A stretch of DNA of 43,310 bases, taken from a virus. The position numbers and the translations under genes were made by a program. Position 1 is the stretch's first letter. Each line of letters opens with the position of its first letter. The notes beneath the pieces are model-generated. The model had not been told where the DNA came from. It did no database searches and saw only the letters and a program-made list of their open reading frames with translations. The DNA is taken from positions 1 to 43,310 of the IMG/VR virus record IMGVR_UViG_3300023297_000020, one strand, 5' to 3'. This document shows, piece by piece, positions 9,307-17,372 of the stretch.

Positions 9307-10362
9307 ATGAAAAAAATTAGAATAGACCAAATAGATAGTGGAAGTTTGTGGCCATCGGCATCCTTAGCGGTATCCGCTTCATATGCTGAAACAGCAAGTT
9401 ACGCCTTAAATGCGGGCGGTTCATTGGATTTAACAGATAATTACGTTCCAATAAGAAGCTCAAATACATTAGTTGATAGTATTATAAGTCAGTCTGGAAC
9501 GACTGGTGTTGAAATTTCTGGTTCTGTAACGGCTAGTAATGCACAAATTAATGGAGTTATGGAACAAGGGGTAAATGTTAGTGCTAATGGCGATTATTCT
9601 CATGCTGAAGGTAAATCTACAACTACTAATGGCGCTTATTCTCATGCTGAAGGATATTACACAAGTGCTTCAGGATATGGCCAACATGTAGCTGGTAGAT
9701 ATAATATATCTCAAGGAAATCCAAGTTCTTTTGTAAATACAGATTATGCATATATAATTGGTAATGGAACTAGTAATGTTTTAAGAGCAAATGCTTTAAC
9801 TTTAGATTGATTAGGTAATTTAACGTTAAGTGGTTCTGTAACGGCTAGTGCCTTTTCTGGAGACTTAGCAGGAACGGCAAGTTATGCAGTTACGGCATCT
9901 TATGCAGAAAATGCCGGCGATACAGAAATTTATAATGAAAATTCTCAATTAATGTCTGGAAATTACACCTATTCTGGGTTAGTAACGAGCAATTTGCCAA
10001 CCGCTATAGCTGTAAATTTTGGCGATGTTGTATTTGTTAGTGCAAGCGGCGAACTTGCTAAGGCAAATGCCAGTAGTTCGGCAACATCATTTGTATTTGG
10101 AATGGTTGTTGTTAGTGCATTATTAGGCAATACGCCAACGATACTTAGATCTGGATATGTTAGAAATGATGATTGAAATTTTACTATTGGCGGCGCACTT
10201 TATTTAAGTGCTTCTGCTGGCAGTATTTCGCAAACAAAACCAGCCGAAGAAGGGCAATGAATAAATGCACTTGGTATTTCGTATGATACAGGGCGTATTC
10301 AATTTAATCCAGGGAATGTATTATCAGAAGTTAATCTAGATACATATTTTATTGTTAAGTAA
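9307..10362 (+). CDS. Tail-fibre/adhesin-like protein with SHAEG head repeats
   Basis: 351 residues, several TGA-Trp codons. It carries ASYAETASYAL and TASYAVTASYAENAG repeats, typical of long phage fibre proteins. It also has two YSHAEG units (about residues 95-125), the signature of trimeric YadA-like head repeats. The C-terminal part is Ser/Ala-rich and beta. Inferred role: host recognition or virion decoration. No chaperone or peptidase domain is visible. It lies one base after the stop of the module-duplication gene. Confidence 0.75.
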
Positions 10363-10430
10363 AAAAAATTAGCTTTGAAGTAAAATCCAACTACTTATAA
10401 ACAAGTGAAACAAAAAGGATTGGAGAGTAA

Positions 10431-10778
10431 ATGAAAGATGAAGAAATGATTGATATTGAAGAATTAATTGAAGAAATGATTGATGAAAAATTAAATGACG
10501 AACATATTGAAAATATTAACGAAACATTTAATTTTATGGAAAATTTATTTAACAATACAATGAAAGAGTTGAGTATATCACAAGACGAAATTGACAAAAT
10601 ATCTAAAGAAAATGGTTACTATCCTGCTGAGAAATTCGAGGGTAAGATATTTAACAAAGCAACACATGTAATGTGGATTATGGAACATCATAACGAATCA
10701 GTTAAAAAGCTTGATGAAGTTAAATGGCATTTGTCTGTAATGAATAAATTTATTAAAGATTATAAAACTTTCATGTAA
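10431..10778 (+). CDS. Small acidic helical hypothetical protein
   Basis: 115 residues. The first 30 residues are almost all Asp/Glu/Ile/Met/Leu, followed by amphipathic helices. GGAGAG precedes the ATG. Trp codons are TGG only. Not recognised. Confidence 0.65.
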   Translation: MKDEEMIDIEELIEEMIDEKLNDEHIENINETFNFMENLFNNTMKELSISQDEIDKISKENGYYPAEKFEGKIFNKATHVMWIMEHHNESVKKLDEVKWHLSVMNKFIKDYKTFM

Positions 10779-10808
10779 TGTAATTATTATTGATGCTTTT
10801 AGATTTTT

Positions 10809-10824
10809 GCATATATATATAGAC
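10809..10824 (+). promoter_or_regulatory. Late-promoter-like box upstream of the tRNA
   Basis: GCATATATATATAGAC, about 65 bases before the tRNA 5' end. If used, it would place the suppressor tRNA under late control. A TATAAT at 10879-10884 is too close to the mature 5' end to be its promoter. Confidence 0.35.
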
Positions 10825-10886
10825 GTAGAATGAAATAGAAATCATAAAGAAAAAGCAATTAGAATGAATTAAAAATTTTATAATGT

Positions 10887-11199
10887 AGGGAGTTGGTATA
10901 GTAGGTGATTACGGCGGGCTTTAGCTATATAACAAATTGGAGCGTATACATAGAAATGTGTATATTGAATTCTCTCAAATTCGGGGAAACCTTTGAAATG
11001 GCAATCCCGAGCTAAGCCTTAATATAAGGAAAGTGTAGAGACTTAACGGGAGAACATCTAAATTATTTTTTTATAATATGATGAAGAGAAAGTCCAGACC
11101 ACAAACAATTTTTAGAATTGGTAGTGAAAACTATAGTGGTAAGCAAACCCGTATCCGTCCAAGGAGTCAAAGTGGGTTCGAGTCCCACACTCCCTGCCA
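10887..11199 (+). tRNA. tRNA-Trp(UCA), UGA-decoding, interrupted by a group I intron
   Basis: 5' exon 10887-10921, 3' exon 11144-11199 with CCA encoded. Acceptor AGGGAGT (10887-10893) pairs with ACTCCCT (11189-11195), then G73 and CCA. D-stem GTA/TAC with AGTAGG in the loop. Anticodon stem GCGGG/CCCGT. T-arm GTGGG-TTCGAGT-CCCAC. After splicing the anticodon loop is CTTCAAA, anticodon UCA, which reads UGA (and UGG). A1-U72 and G73 fit bacterial tRNA-Trp identity. Odd: the variable region (11153-11171) is 19 bases, as in Ser/Leu/Tyr tRNAs, so charging by TrpRS is inferred from identity bases and codon context. Confidence 0.88.
10922..11143 (+). ncRNA. Group I self-splicing intron in the tRNA anticodon
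   Basis: 222 bases. Conserved core elements in order: P (10977-10992), Q (11003-11018), R (11033-11050, GTGTAGAGACTTAACGGG) and S (11084-11095, AAGAGAAAGTCC), resembling the cyanobacterial tRNA-Leu intron. P7 is GACTT (11040-11044) with AAGTC (11090-11094). P1 pairs exon GCTT (10918-10921) with GAGC (10940-10943), giving the required U-G at the 5' site. P10 pairs TTG (10937-10939) with CAA of the 3' exon (11144-11146). The intron ends in G (11143). It contains no reading frame. Insertion is between positions 34 and 35, so the anticodon exists only after splicing. Confidence 0.9.
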
Positions 11200-11289
11200 T
11201 TTTGTAAACGCAAACATACCAATCATTTAACAAATTAAATTAAAATCAAAAAAAATAATTTCTTCAATACTTATTAGAGAAGGGGTTAA

Positions 11290-12117
11290 ATGTATAAAAT
11301 GAATAACTTTAATGAAGACTTAGACAAAAAAACTAGCGGAAGGCGTGGCACTACTGGAACAAAATGAATTACAAATGGTAAAAAAAATAAATTAATTCAA
11401 CGAGAAGATATAGAGAAATGATCAAAAGAGGGCAAATGATATGTTGGCAGAATTATAAATGGTGCAACCTTATCAAGTATAATACATAACAACAAAAAAA
11501 GAATAGACTATAATATTGATTGTTATAATTTTAATGCATCAATATTAATTCCTTGAAAAAATCAGATAAATGCAAATGATGTTGTCTTTTATGTTTATAA
11601 AACAACAAACACAATTAATAACAAAATTTATATTGGGGTAAGAGGTTCAAAAAATATTAATACAGATTTATATATGGGTTCTGGCAAATTAATTAACAAA
11701 GCTATAAAAAAATATGGCAATGGCAATTTCAAAAGAGAAATATTATATGAATTTATAACTGAAAAAGAAGCCTATGACAAAGAATTTGAACTAGTTAATA
11801 TAAATTTTATTAAAAAAGGAAATACATATAATATTAATATAGGTGGATACGGTGGTTTTACGTCGCATTCGGAAAAGACTAAACAAAAAATGAAAAATTC
11901 TGCAAGGGGGGCTCATGTTGGGAACAAAAATTCTCAATATGGAACGAAATGAGTTTGAGACCCAAAAACAGGCGAAACAAAAAAAATTACAAAAAAACTT
12001 GTAGATGAATATCTTAGTAAAAATACCAATTGAGAATTTGGCAGACCAAGACATACAGCCAAAACAAAGCAAAAAATTTCAAATAGCATGATGAGAAGAA
12101 ATGCTATTAAAAAATAA
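11290..12117 (+). CDS. GIY-YIG homing endonuclease (Seg-like)
   Basis: 275 residues, open only with TGA as Trp (about nine TGA codons). The catalytic GIY-YIG segment is FYVYKTTN...NKIYIGV near residues 97-117, followed by YMGSGKLI and KYGNGNF. The C-terminal part has a KTKQKMKNS DNA-binding repeat (NUMOD3-like), later echoed by KTKQKISNS. It starts 90 bases after the intron-split tRNA. A GAGAAGGGG ribosome site supports 11290; an in-frame ATG at 11299 is possible. Inferred role: free-standing homing nuclease acting on this locus or spreading the tRNA/intron region. Dense TGA use means long residence in this recoded phage. Confidence 0.85.
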
Positions 12118-12129
12118 TTTAGAAATAAT

Positions 12130-12157
12130 TTGACAAACCCCAATAACGTATTATAGT
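12130..12157 (+). promoter_or_regulatory. Sigma70-like promoter of the nuclease/methylase pair
   Basis: TTGACA (12130-12135), 16-base spacer, TATAGT (12152-12157), about 30 bases before the start at 12187. The promoter type matches the minus-strand accessory genes rather than the virion genes. Confidence 0.7.
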
Positions 12158-12186
12158 AGTATAGTAAGTTAAATAAAGGGGGCTTT

Positions 12187-12738
12187 ATGTCTGAATTTCA
12201 TATTAAAAATGCTAAAACGGCACAAATGGTCGGTGAGTTTGTTTTGCGAGACGATGAAACTAAAAATTTTATAAAATGTAAGTTAAACGACAAAATCGAA
12301 AAAGAAATACTAACAAATAATAACGGTAGGGTTTATTTATTTACCATTAATGGCAAAATAGCCAAAATAGGTAAGTCAGCAAGTAAAGGTGGTATTAAAG
12401 CAACAATGAACTTTTATGAAAATTCAATGAGCGGCGCTCCAGGCCCAAATAGATTTATTATGCAATTATTAATTAAAGACGAATTAGAAAAAGGAAACAA
12501 AGTGGGAATTTATCTAATACAAGTTCCTGAAACATATGCAAATATTCCATCATTATCTACTATTATAAACAAATTGGTTCCTATTGACCCAATGGTATGT
12601 GAAGATGATTGCAAAAGAGAGTATAAAAATAAAATCGGTAGATATCCAATATGGAACTTCCAAGAAAATCACAAAACATTTCCTACAAGATATGAGATTT
12701 TGTATGCCGAATATAGAATAAAGAAAACAAAAATATAG
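12187..12738 (+). CDS. GIY-YIG/T5orf172-like nuclease, candidate restriction endonuclease
   Basis: 183 residues. GRVYLFTINGKIAKIGKS (about residues 55-72) has the shape of a GIY-YIG core (VYLF...AKIGKS), followed by an SGAPGPNRF segment. An AAAGGGGG ribosome site precedes the ATG, and the gene has its own promoter. It ends 8 bases before a Dam-family methylase, the usual layout of a type II restriction-modification pair. Its single Trp is TGG and there is no in-frame TGA. The restriction function is inferred from the weak nuclease motif and the neighbour. Confidence 0.5.
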   Translation: MSEFHIKNAKTAQMVGEFVLRDDETKNFIKCKLNDKIEKEILTNNNGRVYLFTINGKIAKIGKSASKGGIKATMNFYENSMSGAPGPNRFIMQLLIKDELEKGNKVGIYLIQVPETYANIPSLSTIINKLVPIDPMVCEDDCKREYKNKIGRYPIWNFQENHKTFPTRYEILYAEYRIKKTKI

Positions 12739-12746
12739 GGAAGTAA

Positions 12747-13640
12747 ATGGCTAAAATAAAAACAACAATTAGATATGCAGGCGGTAAGTCAAAAGCAATC
12801 AAACATATAATCAAACATATCCCCAATAATATTGATACGATTGTATCTCCCTTTGTTGGTGGCGGTTCATTAGAAGTATATTTGGCAAATGAATTAAATA
12901 AGAAAGTTATAGGCTATGACGTGTTTGATATATTAGTTAATTTCTGGCAAATACAATTAAGCAATCCAGTTGAGTTATATAACGAATTGAATAAATTAAA
13001 ACCAACAAAAGATGTGTATGATAAAATCAAAGACAAACTAAAGAAATGGGGTAAATCACAAAATTTGTTTTTAGAATTAAAAACAACCTATTACAATGAC
13101 AATCCAATAGAATTGACAGACATACAGGGAGCGGCATATTATTACTTTAATCACAATCTATCTTATGGCCCAATGTATATGGGTTGGCTGTCGTCTATAT
13201 ATAAAGATAATGAAAAAAAATATAAGGCAATGATAAATAGAGTTAAAAACTTTAAGTGTAGAAATCTATCAGTATATCAATCAGATTTTGAAAAAGTATT
13301 AAAGAAACATAATAATGATTTCTTATATTTAGACCCTCCGTATTTACTTGGAGAGAGTAAAGATAACAAAATGTTTAAGGGTATGTATCCCAATCCCAAT
13401 TATGCAATACATCATAATAACTTTAATCATAAAAAGTTAAGAGATTTGCTATACAACCATAATGGAGGATTTATATTAAGCTATAATAATTGCGAAAACA
13501 TTAATGAATGGTATGAAGATTTTGATATTTATTACCCAGAATGGATGTATTCATACGGGCAAGGAGAAACAAGAATTGGTAAAAATAAAACAAACAACAA
13601 TCCAAAACAATCACACGAAATATTGATTGTTAAAAAATAA
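12747..13640 (+). CDS. DNA adenine methylase, Dam (D12) family
   Basis: 297 residues. N-terminal RYAGGKSKAIKHI (the SAM-binding FAGGK-type motif), SPFVGGGSLEVYLA (motif I region) and YLDPPYLLGE near residue 195 (catalytic DPPY). These define an N6-adenine methyltransferase of the alpha type. All Trp codons are TGG. Cotranscribed with the preceding nuclease-like gene, so it probably protects DNA from that enzyme. It could instead be an orphan methylase guarding the phage against host restriction. Confidence 0.9.
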   Translation: MAKIKTTIRYAGGKSKAIKHIIKHIPNNIDTIVSPFVGGGSLEVYLANELNKKVIGYDVFDILVNFWQIQLSNPVELYNELNKLKPTKDVYDKIKDKLKKWGKSQNLFLELKTTYYNDNPIELTDIQGAAYYYFNHNLSYGPMYMGWLSSIYKDNEKKYKAMINRVKNFKCRNLSVYQSDFEKVLKKHNNDFLYLDPPYLLGESKDNKMFKGMYPNPNYAIHHNNFNHKKLRDLLYNHNGGFILSYNNCENINEWYEDFDIYYPEWMYSYGQGETRIGKNKTNNNPKQSHEILIVKK

Positions 13641-13727
13641 ATTATAAATATTAAAATAATATATACTTTCGTTCTATACCAACATATATATTATTAAGTT
13701 ATGGAATATTTTATATAAGGTGATAAA

Positions 13728-13901
13728 ATGAAAATTACAAAAGAACAAATTCATAAACTTATTGAAGAATCAAAAATTGAACAAGCAGAAAATGATATAA
13801 GATTTAAGCATAATTCAACTGCCAAGACAAAAGATATAATGCCACTTCAAAACAAAGCATTTCTAAAATCAATTGACGCTGTTATGGAATATTTGAAATA
13901 A
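13728..13901 (+). CDS. Short protein with leader-like N-terminus
   Basis: 57 residues. It begins MKITKEQIHKLIEES, a looser version of the MKKSE leader. The AAGGTGATAAA ribosome site is repeated before the next gene. Not recognised. Confidence 0.6.
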   Translation: MKITKEQIHKLIEESKIEQAENDIRFKHNSTAKTKDIMPLQNKAFLKSIDAVMEYLK

Positions 13902-13910
13902 GGTGATAAA

Positions 13911-14159
13911 ATGAAAAAACAAGTATTAAAAAGAATTCCACCTGGCGATAGGTGAGCAGAGACTTCGGATGTTGGTGTTTCAGAGCACGTTTTTCCTGAA
14001 ATAATTGTTGGTGACACATTAACCAAAGCATTAGGTTTTATTTATAAAAAGTATGATATAAGATTGTTTGAAGTTGATGCTAAAGCTGGCATTGTAAGTA
14101 TAGATGATGGCAAAAAAGCGATAGAAGAAATTGAGGTTGATTCATTATATGATGAGTAA
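13911..14159 (+). CDS. Small hypothetical protein
   Basis: 82 residues, one TGA-Trp (GDRWAET). Beta-rich and acidic towards the C-terminus. It starts 9 bases after the previous stop with the same AAGGTGATAAA leader. Not recognised. Confidence 0.6.
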
Positions 14160-14206
14160 AGTTTTAATATTTTTTTTTACTATAATTGTAAAAATTAGAA
14201 TAATTT

Positions 14207-14236
14207 ATTCCATATATCATAAATTATATATGGAAT
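14207..14236. repeat. Perfect 10-bp inverted repeat
   Basis: ATTCCATATA (14207-14216) and TATATGGAAT (14227-14236) around a 10-base loop. No T-run follows, so it is not a standard terminator. It could be an operator or an RNA hairpin before the 14302 gene. Confidence 0.5.
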
Positions 14237-14301
14237 CACAAGTCAAAAAACAAAAAATTTTTAGGAAATAAGAATAATAACAAAATAAAAAGGAGCTTAC
14301 A

Positions 14302-14556
14302 ATGACAAACGAAAAAATTAAAGAAGAGGACATCAAATTAATTCAAAAACTTAGGACAGATTTTCAACAAGTTGCATTAACTCTTGGGCAATTAGAGTTA
14401 CGAATAGTTGATATGAACACACAGAAAAAAGTTTTATTAGATGAATATGCAAAATTAAAAGAAAAAGAAAAAGAAATCGCAGAAACATTTTTGAAAAAAT
14501 ACGGCGAAGGTCAATTAAACCCTACTACTTGGGAATTCGAAAAAAATACTGAATAA
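14302..14556 (+). CDS. Small coiled-coil protein
   Basis: 84 residues, almost all predicted helix with heptad-like Leu/Ile spacing (about residues 10-65), rich in Lys/Glu. AAGGAGC precedes the ATG. Its one Trp is TGG. Possibly a virion assembly helper; not recognised. Confidence 0.65.
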   Translation: MTNEKIKEEDIKLIQKLRTDFQQVALTLGQLELRIVDMNTQKKVLLDEYAKLKEKEKEIAETFLKKYGEGQLNPTTWEFEKNTE

Positions 14557-14600
14557 CTACTCAATATGCAAAGAAAATATGCAGTTACGTGTTTGAAAGA

Positions 14601-14616
14601 GATATTTATATAAAAG
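14601..14616 (+). promoter_or_regulatory. Late-promoter-like box before the sheath module
   Basis: GATATTTATATAAAAG, about 65 bases before the MKKSE gene at 14682 and the sheath gene. Nearly identical to the box at 25691. Confidence 0.45.
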
Positions 14617-14681
14617 AATATTTTTATTAAAAACACGATAAAAAGTTTTTTAAAAAAAACAAAAATAGGAGACATTTGAAA

Positions 14682-14987
14682 ATGAAGAAATCAGAAATTA
14701 GAGAAATGATTAAAAAAGAAGTAAAGGTGAATACACTAAATGAAGGGTTGCTTGAGTTAATAGCTGGGCAATTAATTACTAAATTACTTCAAACAAAAGA
14801 AGGCCGTGATAAAATGGCCAACAATGTTGGCGAGACTATGAAAAAGAAAGCGGAAAGTTTAGAACAAGAAGATAAAGAAAAATTTTTAGCAGTAATTTCA
14901 GATTTTCAAAAAGACATTAGAAATGGTAAAATTAAAAATTATAAACAATATAATAAAGAACTTCTTGGTTTAGCAAAGAAGTTATAA
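14682..14987 (+). CDS. Small helical protein with MKKSE leader
   Basis: 101 residues. Leader MKKSEIREMIKKEVKVN, then a hydrophobic helix (LLELIAGQLITKLL) and a Lys/Glu helical body. The start at 14682 is chosen to match the family; a TTG two codons upstream is possible. It precedes the sheath gene in the same unit. Function unknown. Confidence 0.7.
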   Translation: MKKSEIREMIKKEVKVNTLNEGLLELIAGQLITKLLQTKEGRDKMANNVGETMKKKAESLEQEDKEKFLAVISDFQKDIRNGKIKNYKQYNKELLGLAKKL

Positions 14988-15012
14988 AAAAAACAAAAAG
15001 AGGAGAAAAAAA

Positions 15013-17289
15013 ATGTCAGAAAGAATAGTAAGTCCTGGTGTATTTATAAACGAAAATGATTTGTCGTATTTACCACCAGCACTCAATGAAGCGGGGGGGG
15101 TAATAATTGGGCCTTTCTTAAAAGGACCAGCATTTTATCCAACCGTATTGACAAGTAGAAACGAAGCCATTCAAAAATTCGGAAATACCTATGATAAATT
15201 TTATACACCATATGCAGTTCAAGAATATTTAAAAAATGCAGGAAGTGTGCAAGTTGTTAGGGTTCTTTGAGAGGAAGGCTATCAAGCAGACACTATCGAG
15301 TTTAGTGAAGTGGACACTTCATATTGTATTTTAGCGCCAACAAGTGCTACTGATGGCACATTGGGAATAACTCTTGGGGATGTATCGAGCAGTGGCGCTT
15401 TAGAATTTACATTGTCAGCATCAGTATATGGAGAAATTGGATATACAGCATCACTTAGTTCGGCAGACTCCAATTACATTGTAAACTTATTTGGCACAAG
15501 CCCATGAGGTGATAAAATGGTGTATGTACAATCAATATTTGATAAAGCAATTGAAACAATAACAGGAACAGACATAACGGCTTCGGTAAATACAAACGGC
15601 CTTAACTTTGACGAGCAAGGTTATTCAGAAGCAACAACCCCATACATCATTTCACAAAAGGTAGACGACACGTCACAAAATTTATTCCAATTTCATTCAT
15701 TATCAGACGGAGATTACACAAATGGAGAAATTAAGATAGGTATTTTTGATGTTAAGCAAGCCGTAGCAGGAGTTTCCGAGTACGGAACATTTGGCGTAGT
15801 AGTTAGAAAACTTAGCGATACAGATAACTCACCGAAAGTATTAGAAACTTTCACAGAATGTTCTATTGACCCACTTGCAACAAATTATGTTGCTAAGAAA
15901 ATTGGCAATAGATACGGAACATTTGCCGCAGATGCAAATGGCGAGACAAAATTAAGAATGGTTGGAGATTATGAGCCAAAAAGTGCTTATATTCGTGTAA
16001 AAATGGTAGAGGCAGTTGATAGAGGCGGAGTTTCAAAGGGTCTTGTACCTTTCGGATTTGCCGCACCTTACGTACCTTTTACAGCTTCAGCAAACCCACC
16101 AGCAATGCATTATATTACGTCATCAATAGAAAATGACGCAGTAAATGCAAAAATATATAAAGGCGTTGATCTTCATTCAGATTATGAAGATGATAACAAA
16201 CAATTCTTAAAAGCAATCCCAAATGATTGAGTGGGGGGAAATAATCCCTTCCATTTGGAAGATACAATTTCAGGCTCAAATGAAGACCCAGTTTCCCTAG
16301 CCTCAGATTCATCTTACAAACAATTTACAATTCCAATGCAAGGCGGATTCGACGGGAAAAACCCATCAAATAGACTTACCACATCTGGCAGTCCATCAAC
16401 ATTAATGGGATTTGATACAAGCGACCATACATCTTCGGGAAGTATGTCTTATAAAAAAGCATTTGACACTGTATCAAATAAAGATGAAATCGTAATGAAT
16501 TTATTGGCCGCACCTGGTGTTAACTTAGTTGACCAAAGCACCCTTTATCATTATGCGAAAAACATTTGCGAAGATAGAGGCGATACATTCTTTATAATAG
16601 ATTGCGGCAGTAGCACTCAGGGCGTAGCAGACGCAGTTTCGCAAACAACAACACTTGACAGTAGTTATGCGGCAACATATTATCCTTGGGTAAAAATTGT
16701 AGATACAAATACAAATAGATACGTTTGAGTTCCACCTTCAGTGGTTATTCCAGGCGTTATTGCATTTAATGACAAGATTGGATACGAATGGTATGCTCCT
16801 GCTGGACTTAACAGAGGCGGACTTACTTCGGTTATTGAAGCGAAAACAAGACTTACACATTTAGAGAGAGATGATTTATATACAGCAAGAATTAACCCAA
16901 TTGCATCATTCCCTAATATTGGTACAGTTGTTTGAGGTCAAAAAACATTACAAGCACTTGCGAGTGCAACTGATAGAATTAACGTTAGAAGACTTTTAAT
17001 TAAAATGAAAGAATATGTTAATTACGTAAGTAAGCAATTAAACTTCCAAAACAATACAAATTCAGAAAGACAAAAATGGGTTAATATGATTACTCCATAC
17101 ATGGAAAGTATTCAATCTAAAAATGGTCTCTATGCATTTAAGGTTGTAATGGATGATACAAATAATACACCTGATGATATTGATAGAAATATTATGAGAG
17201 GTGAAATATGGATTCAACCTTCAAGGGTTGCCGAATTCATTATAATTGACTTTAATATTACTCGCACTGGGGCAACTTTTGGTGCATAA
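15013..17289 (+). CDS. 18: Tail sheath protein gp18
   Basis: 758 residues if TGA is Trp; five TGA codons break it otherwise (LWEEGY, SPWGDK, NDWVGG, YVWVPP, VVWGQK). The N-terminus SPGVFINENDLS and the C-terminal sheath domain (a VVIPGVIAFND segment, APAGLNRGG, ARINPIASFPNIGTVVWG, NVRRLLIKMKE) are the signature of contractile sheath proteins. T4 gp18 is somewhat shorter; the extra length is in the central protruding domain. Forms the contractile outer tube. AGAGGAGA precedes the ATG and a strong terminator follows. In T4 the tube gene 19 is next; here a 4-kb minus-strand island separates them. Confidence 0.95.
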
Positions 17290-17344
17290 CAATATTTACA
17301 TAGGTTAAATATAAACAATACTTATGGATTTAACTCCATAGGAC

Positions 17345-17372
17345 CCCGAGCCTTACGAGGCTCGGGTTTTTT
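17345..17372 (+). terminator. Terminator after the sheath gene
   Basis: CCCGAGCCT (17345-17353), TACG loop, AGGCTCGGG (17358-17366), then six T. GC-rich against an AT-rich background. Confidence 0.95.

Noticed and set aside
9580-9720. Short tandem DNA repeats or CRISPR
   Set aside because: The repeated TCTCATGCTGAAGG units encode SHAEG head repeats of a fibre protein; there are no spacers.
10879-10884. TATAAT as promoter of the tRNA
   Set aside because: It ends two bases before the mature 5' end and has no -35; transcription would start inside the tRNA.
10887-11199. tmRNA
   Set aside because: The length and 3' tRNA-like end suggested tmRNA, but the middle has group I core elements and the exons form a complete tRNA; no tag peptide frame was found.
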